DNA from: Paraglomus occultum
Lineage: Eukaryota > Glomeromycota > Glomeromycetes > Paraglomerales > Paraglomeraceae
Assembly (NCBI GenBank): GCA_910592205.1
Contig: CAJVPJ010000878.1
Coordinates: 1-15,184 of the forward strand
Length of the DNA stretch: 15,184 bases
Direction: 5' to 3'
This document shows positions 1-8,251 of the stretch, piece by piece. Numbering within the stretch: position 1 is the first letter of the stretch; each line of letters starts with the position of its first letter. The notes beneath the pieces were generated by a model, which saw nothing but the letters and a program-made list of their open reading frames with translations, had not been told where the DNA came from and ran no database searches. The translations under genes and the position numbers were made by a program.

Positions 1-238
1 CCAAGAACTCACTTGATCGTTTTAGCAATCGAGATATTGTCGTTTGATCGACTTTCACTTTTAACGTCTGTTTACACTATTCAACAAGGTTATTCTGTTT
101 TTTCAAGCAAATTTCACGTCTTTGTATATTTGTCAAGGTCATTTTTGTCATAGGAGAAAAAGAAAAATCTTTATTATCGCTTACAAAAGAATTTTATTGT
201 AGATGTTTATTGCCCAATCAATTGGTTTTGTTCTATAT

Positions 239-325
239 CATGTGACTCTCCTCCAAATGCATAACTCCTTTTAATGCATAAAAGTTCATGGGTCCCGACG
301 GTATGCATTTAGAGGAGTCTGACTG
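239..325. mobile_element. 87-bp MITE-like inverted-repeat element, Tc1/mariner type
   Basis: The two ends form an imperfect inverted repeat of about 24 bp (239-263 against 302-325), both carrying an AAATGCAT core. The right end, read in from the middle (292-325), matches the reverse complement of the left end of the 424-bp element at 14587-15010 in 26 of 34 positions, including GTCCCGAC, TATGCA and the terminal GACTG. The right end is followed by TA, the target duplication expected of Tc1/mariner elements; the left junction is degenerate. It has no coding capacity. I infer a deleted or very short non-autonomous member of the same family. Confidence 0.55.
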
Positions 326-969
326 TATATCGATTTCCTAAAACGTCTATTTGCAGCTACTGCGTTCGTTACACCGAAAATTTGGAATGCCGCAGCCGTC
401 GTAGATCGCTTGTACCACAGAGCGGAAAGATTACATCATCATTATTAGTCGTATCTGACAGACTTATATTAAAATCTGCAATATTTTCTCTTTGTTAATT
501 ATCCCCATGCTGTCTGTCTATTCGTGTATAATGAAGCCTGAAGCGAGGGTCACATATGGATATGGTACCGACATATTGTCTTGAGCAAGAAAAAAAGCTT
601 ACAGCTAACGGTATTTTATGGGAAAGTCAAGTAAGAAATAGCCATGTCTCTTCTTTGTACATAGAATTCTGCTATAAAGTACGCTGTTCGTAGCCATACA
701 GAAGGTACGCATTATTCTGAAGGGCTATGATGCTAATGAATGCATATGCTCATATATATAAATTATTCTACTGCATGTCCCGTCTAGGGATCTGTAAGAA
801 GTTTATACCAAGATATTGAGAAAGGGCTCGATAATTGCGTGAACGAGATAGTGCTTGTAGCAGTACGACCCGCAAAAAAAGCTACTTTCGTTTACTGAAA
901 GGTACGTCTGATCTGATTATTGGGAAATTGGAACAAGGGGTTGGTAAAAATGGCTGTTTTTTAACTCGA
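326..969. other. Non-coding stretch
   Basis: No convincing ORF, RNA gene or repeat was seen. An open frame at 835-1038 starts only at TTG, runs into the inverted-repeat arm beginning at 970 and has no recognisable protein features, so it is not called a gene. Confidence 0.5.
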
Positions 970-1109
970 CGATTCTGCAATTCCATTGATCCATATTTGT
1001 CCGAAAACTTTGATTGGTCTTCACATATAAGGATTTAATCTGGAGCCCGCTCCAATTCCAATTTTATGACTAGAATTGAGGCGATAAAGCAGAATTACAC
1101 TTGACGTCA
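970..1109 (+). repeat. Left arm of long inverted repeat
   Basis: This is the reverse complement of 2036-2171 with scattered substitutions and small indels. The inner end carries the palindrome TGACGTCA (1102-1109), the consensus of CRE/ATF sites, which is also kept in the right arm. Confidence 0.7.
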
Positions 1110-1408
1110 CTTGGAAAAATTTTCATGCAACTGAAATCACGATGCCAACTACAAGCGGGCAGCAAATGCTCATCCTTTACACAAAGCAACTTTTGCTCTT
1201 TTCGCTCACATTGTAAGTGTGCCTACGGTTAATAAATAATATGGTTAAGTTACTTTTACTATTTAGACACTTTGATGGCTTTCAGAATACAAGATGTCTC
1301 ATTCTGTGAATCATAATAACGACGAGGAAAGTTAAAAGTTCAATAGTCGACTACTGGATCATAGCAAAAAAGCGTTGCATTATCATCAACGAGAAGACTG
1401 TTAATTAA

Positions 1409-1608
1409 CAAATATTCTATCGCGATATAGGAATAACGTTACGGAATAAAGATGAAGACTGCGTATACGAGTAATCTTCAGGTAAAAATACAATCTGCGT
1501 ATAGCTATATAATCGGTACTGTAAGATAGGCTTTTTTTCCAACTTCTAACAAATATTCTATATAGAAATATAGAACAATTATGGAAATAACGTTACAGAA
1601 TGAAGACA
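1409..1608 (+). repeat. Imperfect ~50-60-bp direct repeat inside the element
   Basis: Copies at 1409-1459 and 1549-1608 share AACAAATATTCTAT followed by AATAACGTTAC and AGAATGAAGAC-like sequence. The second copy has a short insertion. They lie 140 bp apart in the non-coding core of the inverted-repeat element. Confidence 0.5.
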
Positions 1609-2035
1609 ATTATTGCGATATATAAAAAATGCTACATTAATCGGACAATAAGACAACCCTTTCTTTTCTGACTTTTTGTGACTGAAATAAAATAACAGTA
1701 TTGCGCGTTGAATGTTTGTTCGTTCACGCAAATGTATTCCACGAGAACTCCTTTATTTGTGCAAATGTACGGCATTTGATAAGAATGTGTTGATCTCGCG
1801 CTTACAGTTTATTTTGCAATTATACCGAATATTATCTCATCGTAGAAAAGTCTTATTTTCCGTTCCTATATAGTGGAGTGGATGGTTTCTCTATTATTAT
1901 GGTTTTCGCGTCAACGCAATTGCTCAGAATAATTAGATATGTATATAATAATAACATTCTTCAATGGTTGTGTTAGCAATTTAATACTTTTTATTAGATG
2001 TACATATAAAGATATGCTAGTTTTAATCACGACTT

Positions 2036-2171
2036 TGACGTCAAGTGTAAGCCTGCTTTTAATGCCTTAATTCTGTCATGAGTTAGGATTGAAGCGGGCG
2101 TTACTCCAGATTAAATCCTTATATGTGAAGAACCAATCAAAGTTTTCGAACAAATATGAATTACAGAATCG
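2036..2171 (-). repeat. Right arm of long inverted repeat
   Basis: This is the partner of 970-1109. It keeps the TGACGTCA palindrome at 2036-2043 on its inner side and CAGAATCG at its outer end. Confidence 0.7.
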
Positions 2172-3344
2172 TTAGAGAAATTTGGGGGTCGTTATGTGAG
2201 CTATTGCAGGCTGTTATTTTGATTAATCAACAAAAGTAAGGGTCGGAAATGTTTGAAAAAGCAATTCTTAAAAAATATGCTTGTTTGGCATTGAAATTAA
2301 TCGATTTTTCAGAAAGTAAATAGTACAAGCCAAAGAATACATATGTACTGGCTGTTTTCAAAATCGTACAACAGTATCGAGTAATAAGGAATAAAGCTAA
2401 TATTCGCAACGGTTTTGATGCTTAAAGCGAAACGCTTTGTAAAGAATTGTCAAATAATAAATTATAGAGAGAGAAGTTGCATAAAAGTTCTATAAAAGAT
2501 TTAATAATTAGTAAATATGTAAATAGCAGAAAGGCCATAATATGTGGTTTGCGCACAAATTTAATATAGAACGATGTGAGATTAACTATGAGTATATATC
2601 AAGAAATGGGAAAGTATATCGCGTAGAAGTTCAGTGAATGTGTTTAATATGTTTACGTTTAGAATTTTTATTCGTCAACTTACGAAGCCGGCTTCCAATG
2701 TTCGATAATTAATTAAATAACATAAATTCAGCACTACAGCATTTACGGTGAAGGCTTAAATTGTATTTTGACAGAAAGTGAATACAGTTACTATATCATA
2801 GAAGGGGCCGTAATCACAATGATTTGATTATATAAATAATCGTCATTTATGGGCCTGTACCATATGTGATGCTTTTATAGCGACTCAAGAATTGATATTA
2901 CTGACAAAACGCGAAAAGTGTTTTACTTATTATAATAATAGGAAGACATCATGTCATACAGTAATCGTTTACGAGGGCATATGACGTTTGTATGTAAACT
3001 GTTATTATTATTACTAAGCAATGATCGACAAATCTTGTCAAATAATGGAGTAGCAGAAGAGGAAATGAGAAACGGTTAACTGCATTATGTTGACATTGTT
3101 ACGACTTTGAGTTATGATAAGAAAACTTTTAAATAAAAGGCTAAAGACCGAAGCGTGAAAGCTCCTTCTCCTTGTTTTTTTGGAAAACAAAAATTTTTGC
3201 AGAAAAAATTTTCTTCTTCATGTACAGTCTTGCGTAGGTTATTCCAAAGTAGATTACTTAATTTTAAAACTCTAAAAATTTTTACATTAGAGAGACTGAA
3301 GATCAGGTTTACGTATGAAAATAACTATAAGTTGAAACTCAGAC
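2172..3344. other. Non-coding stretch with one imperfect palindrome
   Basis: No gene could be supported. ORFs at 2227-2409 (- strand) and 3155-3421 (+ strand, GTG start) show no protein-like features. At about 2806-2855 there is an imperfect palindrome: GGCC at both sides, AATGA/TCATT and GATTAT/ATAATC arms around an ATAA centre. Its role is unknown; it may be a small cruciform-forming repeat. Confidence 0.4.
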
Positions 3345-3563
3345 ATGTGCTTAATTGTTTTGTTTGTCTATTTGTTGGCTGTGGCTTTCCATTTAGCCGG
3401 CGGCAGATGTTGTCGTTATAGTTGTGTAGGGTTTTTTTGTGGGTGTTTGGTGTCGATCAAGTATATAGCTTTGGTTGGTACAGTAGTTGCAATAGTTAAA
3501 ATAGAGTATACGGTTTATGTCTGTTGTGTTGGAATGCCGCGCTTGTGGAATGCAAGTGAATGA
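3345..3563 (+). CDS. Doubtful small cysteine-rich ORF with hydrophobic N-terminus (72 aa)
   Basis: This is an ATG-initiated frame of 72 residues. Residues 2-20 are strongly hydrophobic (LIVLFVYLLAVAFHLAGG), resembling a signal peptide or anchor. They are followed by a cysteine cluster (CC at 22-23, C26, C31, C33), a second hydrophobic stretch near residues 40-53, and CC at 58-59. The frame ends TGA at 3561-3563, about 235 bp before the TATA box of the first tandem paralogue. I recognise no family. The DNA here is rich in T and G, and that alone favours codons for V, L, C, F and G, so the protein-like look may be compositional. No homologous ORF lies upstream of the second paralogue. Treat it as a candidate only. 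Confidence 0.18.
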   Translation: MCLIVLFVYLLAVAFHLAGGRCCRYSCVGFFCGCLVSIKYIALVGTVVAIVKIEYTVYVCCVGMPRLWNASE

Positions 3564-3638
3564 ACATGATGGGCTATCGCACGTATGGATTGGTGGGACT
3601 TGCATGTGAGTGATAATAAATATGTTTGCGAAACTGAA

Positions 3639-3703
3639 GAATTTATCGTTATTTGCAGATCCGTATAGAATTTATCGTTACTTGCAGATCCGTATAGAAT
3701 TTA
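3639..3703 (+). repeat. 29-bp tandem repeat, about 2.2 copies
   Basis: The 29-bp unit beginning GAATTTATCGTTATTTGCAG at 3639 is repeated at 3668 with one substitution, and a third copy starts at 3697 (GAATTTA). It lies about 95 bp upstream of the TATA box of the first paralogue and is absent upstream of the second. Confidence 0.85.
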
Positions 3704-3798
3704 GAAAATATGATTGCGTAACGTTTATTTTATTTGGAGATATCTTTTCCAAATCGGGCTAATTGCATAATATTCACATGAGTTGAAAATATAATTAG

Positions 3799-3804
3799 TA
3801 TATA
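3799..3804 (+). promoter_or_regulatory. TATA box of first paralogue
   Basis: TATATA lies 67 nt upstream of the ATG, in AGTATATAGAGCAACCCA. The same motif and the following leader are conserved at 6913-6918 in front of the second paralogue. A start of transcription about 30 nt downstream would leave a leader of roughly 35-40 nt. Confidence 0.6.
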
Positions 3805-3865
3805 GAGCAACCCATTTTTACTCATCGTAAAGACATCACCATCCTATTTACTTCACCACTCCGAC

Positions 3866-4447
3866 ATGGCATTAGCATCAAATAACATTCAAAATCTACA
3901 AGGCTCGACGGATGACAATAACCCTCCTATCAATCCACCCACGGACAATCCTGTCGTTAATAATTTTGTACCCGATCAACCACCCGTCGGGAGTATCGCA
4001 TACCTCCCAGATAATAAACCAGACGTAATATACACGCCGAGTGGTGAACCTATACAGGTTTTAGTCGAAGGGACTCCCGTTGCGCCTCCAGCAGCGTCAC
4101 CGCTGAGTAATTTTCGCATGACAAAGGAAATTTGTATTGCCATAGCTGCGTTTATCTTCGTTCTGATTGGTATTATAATGTCTAACTCATCGCTAAACTC
4201 TTGTACTCAAAACTGTTTATTTCATGTTCGGCTTCAACTTCGTACTCGCGATGTTCAGGCATATCCAAAGTGCCTTATGAAATGTGCAAGTACATATCAC
4301 GCGGTTAAGGGTGCAGGAAGTGCATTCCTGGTTATTGGAGCAATTGTGCTGTTGGGAGCCGGAGCCTTCATGTACCAAAAACGACAGGAACAACTGATGC
4401 AGCAGCAAAACAATCAAGACATGCAGCAGGCTCAAATAAATGAATAA
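3866..4447 (+). CDS. Small two-helix membrane protein with twin CX3C loop, copy A (193 aa)
   Basis: The family is unknown to me. Residues 1-85 form a polar, proline-rich and probably disordered region (PPINPPTDNP, PDQPP, VAPPAASP). Residues 89-105 (ICIAIAAFIFVLIGIIM) and about 149-169 (AFLVIGAIVLLGAGAF) are membrane helices. Between them a ~43-residue loop holds C113, C117, C136 and C140, a CX3C-X18-CX3C pattern, plus an NSS sequon at N107. The tail (171-193) is glutamine-rich with QKRQEQ just after helix 2. Basic residues after helix 2 would fit cytosolic termini with the loop in the lumen or outside, where two disulfides could staple a helical hairpin; this is inference. The ATG start is supported by conservation of the upstream leader and of the first 16 residues in copy B. 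There is no intron and the frame is intact. Twin CX3C patterns are known in small Tim chaperones and plant alpha-hairpinins, but no homology is claimed. Confidence 0.82.
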   Translation: MALASNNIQNLQGSTDDNNPPINPPTDNPVVNNFVPDQPPVGSIAYLPDNKPDVIYTPSGEPIQVLVEGTPVAPPAASPLSNFRMTKEICIAIAAFIFVLIGIIMSNSSLNSCTQNCLFHVRLQLRTRDVQAYPKCLMKCASTYHAVKGAGSAFLVIGAIVLLGAGAFMYQKRQEQLMQQQNNQDMQQAQINE

Positions 4448-4458
4448 TAGTATTCATT
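4439..4458 (+). other. Conserved stem-loop spanning the stop codon, copy A
   Basis: AATGAATA and TATTCATT pair perfectly (8 bp) around the loop ATAG, and the TAA stop lies inside the hairpin. The same 20 nt occur just after the stop of copy B, followed in both by GTCGTTGTCACCATCTG. It may help 3'-end formation or mRNA stability; an AATAAT inside it is a possible weak poly(A) signal. Confidence 0.55.
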
Positions 4459-4475
4459 GTCGTTGTCACCATCTG

Positions 4476-6840
4476 CCAATTTTATGAGATTTACGTTTTA
4501 TTTAACCTCTTAAAAATTTAGTTGGACTGTTAGCAGTACAAGCTCTGAATTTCCGTCTGACAATTTACTTTTTTTGCTGATATTCTGATGATTTGTCATG
4601 ATTTAGGAAATTACAAAGTCCGGCTGTTTATGTATATATATTATATAAGACTAAGACTAAGACTAAGACTGGCTCAACATTTTTCGCCTCCGCACTCGCA
4701 TCCTTTTTATAAAATTCTTGTGTATCGTTGCTCCAATCTGGAAATAAAGCTTTTTTGTAACGTTTCATTGATGATTGTATTCAATATATAACAAATATTT
4801 TAGTACACATTTTCGCTTTTTTGCTCATATATATTCGTTTGAACTAAAAACGTGCACACCCAACTTCAATATTATAAACATTTTTCATATTCAAGGTTTC
4901 TTTATTTCAAAGTTTTTACCATTATTTTTCTTTTTTTGTTATTGTCACGGATGATGCTGAAGTCCCCGTGACCGATTTTCTGTTACCTAATCGTTGCGGG
5001 TACCGTGGCTCATATCTCAAAAATTACGTCATAACACAAATGCTCTTTAATGAAGAAATACTAACATATTCTGAAAATTCGCACGTAAGCTTTTCCGAAT
5101 GCAAAAATTAATTGTGAACAGCCAACGAAAAATTAAACAGTGGTTCGAAATGGGTGCTTTTTGTTTGTGTAAAAACTTATAGTCTTCTTTTAGACTAACT
5201 TCAGCAGCGATTATCTTACTTGCAATAAAATGCTGAACATTCATTGTTTTACAACGAAATCGATGCTTTGCTACAAATTATTAACTTACAAGTTAAAATT
5301 AGAACCTTTGATATCAATAATAATTTGTTATCAGATCGATTTGTTTTGTTAACTAATTTTTTGTCGTTTGCACAAATGTACGGAAATTCCACCTAGTGTA
5401 TTTGCAAATTATACATCAGCAAGTAGACCAACTATCTGTGGCACGTAAAATTGTTTCTATTATAATATTACCAAAAGAGTCGATGTCTCATAAATGTGTG
5501 AAAGACGCAATATTTAGTAAAATATTGAATATTGTTTATTAAAGGTTGTTTAACTACTGCGAGTATAGCAAAAATTTCTCCATCAATATAGATTACTATA
5601 CGTACATTATCGTATGTTGCTTTGAGGTAAAAAAGTATATGCGTAATTGTCTAGGGGTAAGAGGTGAATTGTGGGTGAATGCCAAAAACGAGATCGAGGA
5701 GACCCCGTGAACGAGATTTGAATGAGAACAAATATGCAAGTATTATGTAAAAGATGAAAATCAGGCCTGATTTAAGTCGCAAATAGCGCGGAAATGATTA
5801 TCAATTGTGCAAAAAAAGATGACGCTTAATGTGGCAAGATGTGAGAGATCATGAGGCCCGTTGAGATCTGAAAAGGTTAGCTAATTACATAACGCAGCTT
5901 ATCAATAATCAGTTGGGGTCACATATTGCGTATACAGGTTACGTTTTGAGGCCTTTACCAGAAATATTACGTAAATCAGATTTACATACGACATAAATAC
6001 AGCCAATCAACATATTATTGAGTAACGTCACATAATTGATCAACGTCAACAATCATGTTTGTAAACAATTTCTCTGTGAAACATAATACAACCCTGACTA
6101 GGCAATAAAACAACAGTAAATGTCTTGGCACAACTTGTACTAGATATCTTCTAATTTGCAATTGAATTGTTTAAAAATTACTTCAGTCATCTTTTGGAAA
6201 AGACGTCCACGAACGCTCAATTAGTAGAACAACTGTACATAGATGGATGAAGAAAATGTTTTTCTAAGATTTTACAAAGTCAATTATTACTATCTGTAAT
6301 ATCAGTAGTTCAGCCAACATGTTTATAAAATGATACACAGTCTAAACAATTCTACTTTTTCATTGTCAATTGATTAAATTATTTGCCCAAAATAACCAAC
6401 TGATTGTTTGCCTTGATAATCAATTTATAAGAAAGTAACAACACGGAGTAACAAATATCAACGCACAATGAATCTTTCTTTAAAAGAAAAAACAATTTTG
6501 AAATAGCAAATTTTTTGAATTTATTATCATACTGTGTCTATAGTAGAAACTATGTTAAATATAGCCGTACAAGTTGCTTGTCGTAATGTCTTTAGCTAAA
6601 TAGCCCTAAGCAGTGTCAAGATGGGAATAAACACAATGTCAATTTACATACGAAAACGAGTAATCAGTATGTTATCTACAGTCACACAATTCATCTAGTC
6701 GACTTGTATATTCGATATACAGAGATTTATCCGGCATATCACACGGCGGCAAAATTATCTCTACTTTAGGATAGTACCATTTTGAGTTCTCAGTGAAAAA
6801 AAAAAAGGAAGTGCGGTATCCATGTGTTACAAATACAAGG
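4476..6840. other. Spacer between the two paralogues, no gene seen
   Basis: About 2.4 kb without a supportable gene; ORFs at 4588-4791 and 5047-5244 lack protein features. It contains an AATAAA at 4742-4747, a possible distal poly(A) signal for copy A, a hexamer repeat at 4646-4670, and a 7-bp inverted repeat GTCACGG/CCGTGAC at 4945-4972. No tRNA or other RNA gene was recognised. Confidence 0.5.
4646..4670 (+). repeat. (TAAGAC)4 microsatellite
   Basis: Four perfect tandem copies of TAAGAC plus one base. It is too short to be telomeric sequence and is probably an ordinary hexanucleotide microsatellite. Confidence 0.9.
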
Positions 6841-6900
6841 GCATATGATCGAGTTTATAGTCTTTTACATATATGAAGTTTTTCTTTGCCGATCATATGC
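6841..6900. repeat. 11-bp perfect inverted repeat upstream of copy B promoter
   Basis: GCATATGATCG (6841-6851) and CGATCATATGC (6890-6900) are exact reverse complements separated by 38 nt. The right arm ends 12 nt before the TATA box of the second paralogue. No equivalent is present before copy A. It could be a dimeric binding site or the scar of a small element. Confidence 0.6.
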
Positions 6901-6912
6901 ATTGATGATTAG

Positions 6913-6918
6913 TATATA
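6913..6918 (+). promoter_or_regulatory. TATA box of second paralogue
   Basis: TATATA lies 71 nt upstream of the ATG in the same context as at 3799-3804. Conservation stops a few bases upstream of it, so the shared promoter is little more than the core TATA region. Confidence 0.6.
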
Positions 6919-6983
6919 GAGCAACCCATTTTACTCATCGTAAAGACATCACATCACCATCCTATTTACTTTGCTCGTTCGAT

Positions 6984-7577
6984 ATGGCATTAGCATCAAA
7001 TAACATTCAAAATCTACAAGGCTCGACGGATGGCAATAACCCTCCTATCAATCCACCCACGGATAATCCTGTCGTCGTTAATAATTTTGTACCCGATCAA
7101 CCACCCGTCGGGAGTATCATATACCTAGATAATAAACCAGGCGTAATATACACAGAGAACGGTGAACCGATACCGGTTTTAGACGAAGTTCCGCAAGGGA
7201 CTCCCGTTGCGCCTCCAGCAGCATCACCGCTGAGTAATTTTCGCTTGACAAAGGAAATTTGTATTGCCATAGCTGGGTTTCTCTTCGTTCTGATCGGTAT
7301 TATAATGGTGGCAACGTCTAAATCATCGCTAACATCTTGTCTAGTAAACTGTTCAAACAATATTCAAAGTCAACTTATTGAAGGCAATTATATGGCATAT
7401 CCAAACTGCATCAAGAAATGTTCAAGTACATATCACGCGGTTAAGGGTACAGGAATTGCATTCCTGGTTATTGGAGCAATTGCGCTGTTGGGAGACGGAG
7501 CCTTCATGTACCAGAAACAACAGGAACAACTGATGCAGCAGCAAAACAACCAAGTCATGCAGCAGGCTCAAATATAA
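6984..7577 (+). CDS. Small two-helix membrane protein with twin CX3C loop, copy B (197 aa)
   Basis: This is the paralogue of 3866-4447. Proline-rich residues 1-88 differ from copy A by a few substitutions and in-frame indels (an extra V near 32, EVPQ near 68-71). Helix 1 is about 92-110 (ICIAIAGFLFVLIGIIMVA) and helix 2 about 156-170 (TGIAFLVIGAIALLG). The loop cysteines C119, C123, C142 and C146 keep the exact CX3C-X18-CX3C spacing, but only 11 of the 28 residues from the first to the last cysteine match copy A, four of them the cysteines. The glutamine-rich tail ends QQAQI; the TAA comes two codons earlier than in copy A relative to the 3' hairpin. The intact frame, in-frame indels and kept cysteines argue that both copies are functional. 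The family is unrecognised. The conserved leader supports the ATG chosen. Confidence 0.83.
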   Translation: MALASNNIQNLQGSTDGNNPPINPPTDNPVVVNNFVPDQPPVGSIIYLDNKPGVIYTENGEPIPVLDEVPQGTPVAPPAASPLSNFRLTKEICIAIAGFLFVLIGIIMVATSKSSLTSCLVNCSNNIQSQLIEGNYMAYPNCIKKCSSTYHAVKGTGIAFLVIGAIALLGDGAFMYQKQQEQLMQQQNNQVMQQAQI

Positions 7578-7597
7578 AATGAATAATAGTATTCATT
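7578..7597 (+). other. Conserved stem-loop just after the stop codon, copy B
   Basis: It has the same 8-bp stem AATGAATA/TATTCATT with ATAG loop as copy A, here starting directly after the TAA. Its position relative to the stop differs between copies while the hairpin itself is identical, so it is conserved as an element rather than as coding sequence. Confidence 0.55.
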
Positions 7598-7686
7598 GTC
7601 GTTGTCACCATCTGTTAGTTTTTAACAATTTTATAATAATTATCATGTATTATCTATATTATTAGTTATACGGTGGTCGAAATCTC

Positions 7687-7726
7687 TTTTTTTTTTTTGC
7701 GGTTAGGGTGTCCGTTTTTTTTTTTT
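7687..7726 (+). repeat. Two T12 tracts 16 nt apart
   Basis: T12 runs at 7687-7698 and 7715-7726 are each followed by GC and separated by a G-rich spacer (GCGGTTAGGGTGTCCG). It may be a short tandem duplication or a poly(A)-derived scar on the other strand. No source gene is visible. Confidence 0.6.
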
Positions 7727-8123
7727 GCTCAGGGGTCTTTACTTTCTATGATGTTTCGATGTATTTGAGATCACTTGTTTATTCATATCGATAGCGAACA
7801 GATAAATAAAATGCTATGATACAATTCCAAAATGTTTGCGTCTGACAAAGTGATGGTTTGGGAGTTTTCACACAAACATTTAGTAACCGCTTTAACCTGA
7901 AATGCTTTGTGAGTATCGTCATGATAAGCAGTGTAATGTAATACAAAGTATTTGTTTTCTCCACTGAATAATACCTAATTGGGGATTTTTTCATAAACGT
8001 CATTGCCGATCATGTTACAAAGTGCAATGGCGCAAAATAATCTCAACAAACGCAAGAAGCTTTTTCTCAAACATGCTTCTAAACATGCAAGAGTAAGATT
8101 GCGATTTTGTACTCTATAAGTTG

Positions 8124-8251
8124 ATAACAGGCATGAATACAATAGTAAAAATGCTTGTTATACTAGTTTAAATGATTAGATGTTGATGTCATGACAGCTA
8201 CTTGCCTGTTATGGTAATCGACCGGACTCTTTCTCCGGACTTGTTGATTAC
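8124..8251. repeat. Nested small inverted repeats
   Basis: ATAACAGGCA (8124-8133) pairs with TGCCTGTTAT (8203-8212). Directly after it, GTAATC (8214) and GATTAC (8246-8251) enclose CCGGA/TCCGG around a pyrimidine-rich centre. The nature is unknown. Confidence 0.4.

Larger units (their letters stand above)
970..2171. mobile_element. About 1.2-kb element with long terminal inverted repeats, non-coding
   Basis: The arms at 970-1109 and 2036-2171 are imperfect reverse complements over about 140 bp. They begin CGATTCTG and end CAGAATCG, and share long exact blocks such as the 22-nt-plus stretch around ACATATAAGGATTTAATC. Each arm ends on its inner side with ACACTTGACGTCA. The ~925 bp between them has no ORF. 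It contains an imperfect direct repeat, 1409-1459 and 1549-1608, sharing AACAAATATTCTAT and AATAACGTTAC. No clear target-site duplication is visible (the left flank ends CTCGA, the right begins TTAGA), so the exact outer boundary and superfamily are uncertain. I infer a foldback-like or non-autonomous DNA transposon; an ordinary inverted duplication is the alternative. Confidence 0.6.
3794..4475 (+). repeat. First copy of a ~700-bp duplicated gene cassette
   Basis: This block is homologous to 6908-7614. Homology starts at ATTAGTATATAGAGCAACCC, covers promoter, leader, coding region and stop-codon hairpin, and ends at CACCATCTG. Sequence on either side of the two copies is unrelated. Indels inside the coding region keep the frame. 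Confidence 0.9.
6908..7614 (+). repeat. Second copy of the ~700-bp duplicated gene cassette
   Basis: This block is homologous to 3794-4475, from ATTAGTATATAGAGCAACCC to CACCATCTG. The leader carries a 5-bp internal repeat (ACATCACATCACC) absent from copy A. A weak further match, CAATTTTAT, lies beyond the end at a shifted spacing, so the true 3' boundary may be slightly further out. Confidence 0.9.

Noticed and set aside
835-1038. 67-codon open frame on +
   Set aside because: It starts at TTG, has no protein-like features, and its end lies in an inverted-repeat arm.
3155-3421. 88-codon open frame on +
   Set aside because: It needs a GTG start, which is unlikely in a eukaryote; the content is T/A-rich with no domain.
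4646-4670. Telomere-like TAAGAC repeat
   Set aside because: Only four units, internal and surrounded by ordinary sequence; a simple microsatellite.
1755-5385. Shared CAAATGTACGG near 1763 and 5373
   Set aside because: An 11-base match is expected by chance many times in 15 kb of AT-rich DNA, and the flanks do not match.
7097-7360. - strand frame opposite copy B (and 4217-4435 opposite copy A)
   Set aside because: These are antisense shadows of the two real coding regions; their frames are not conserved between the copies.
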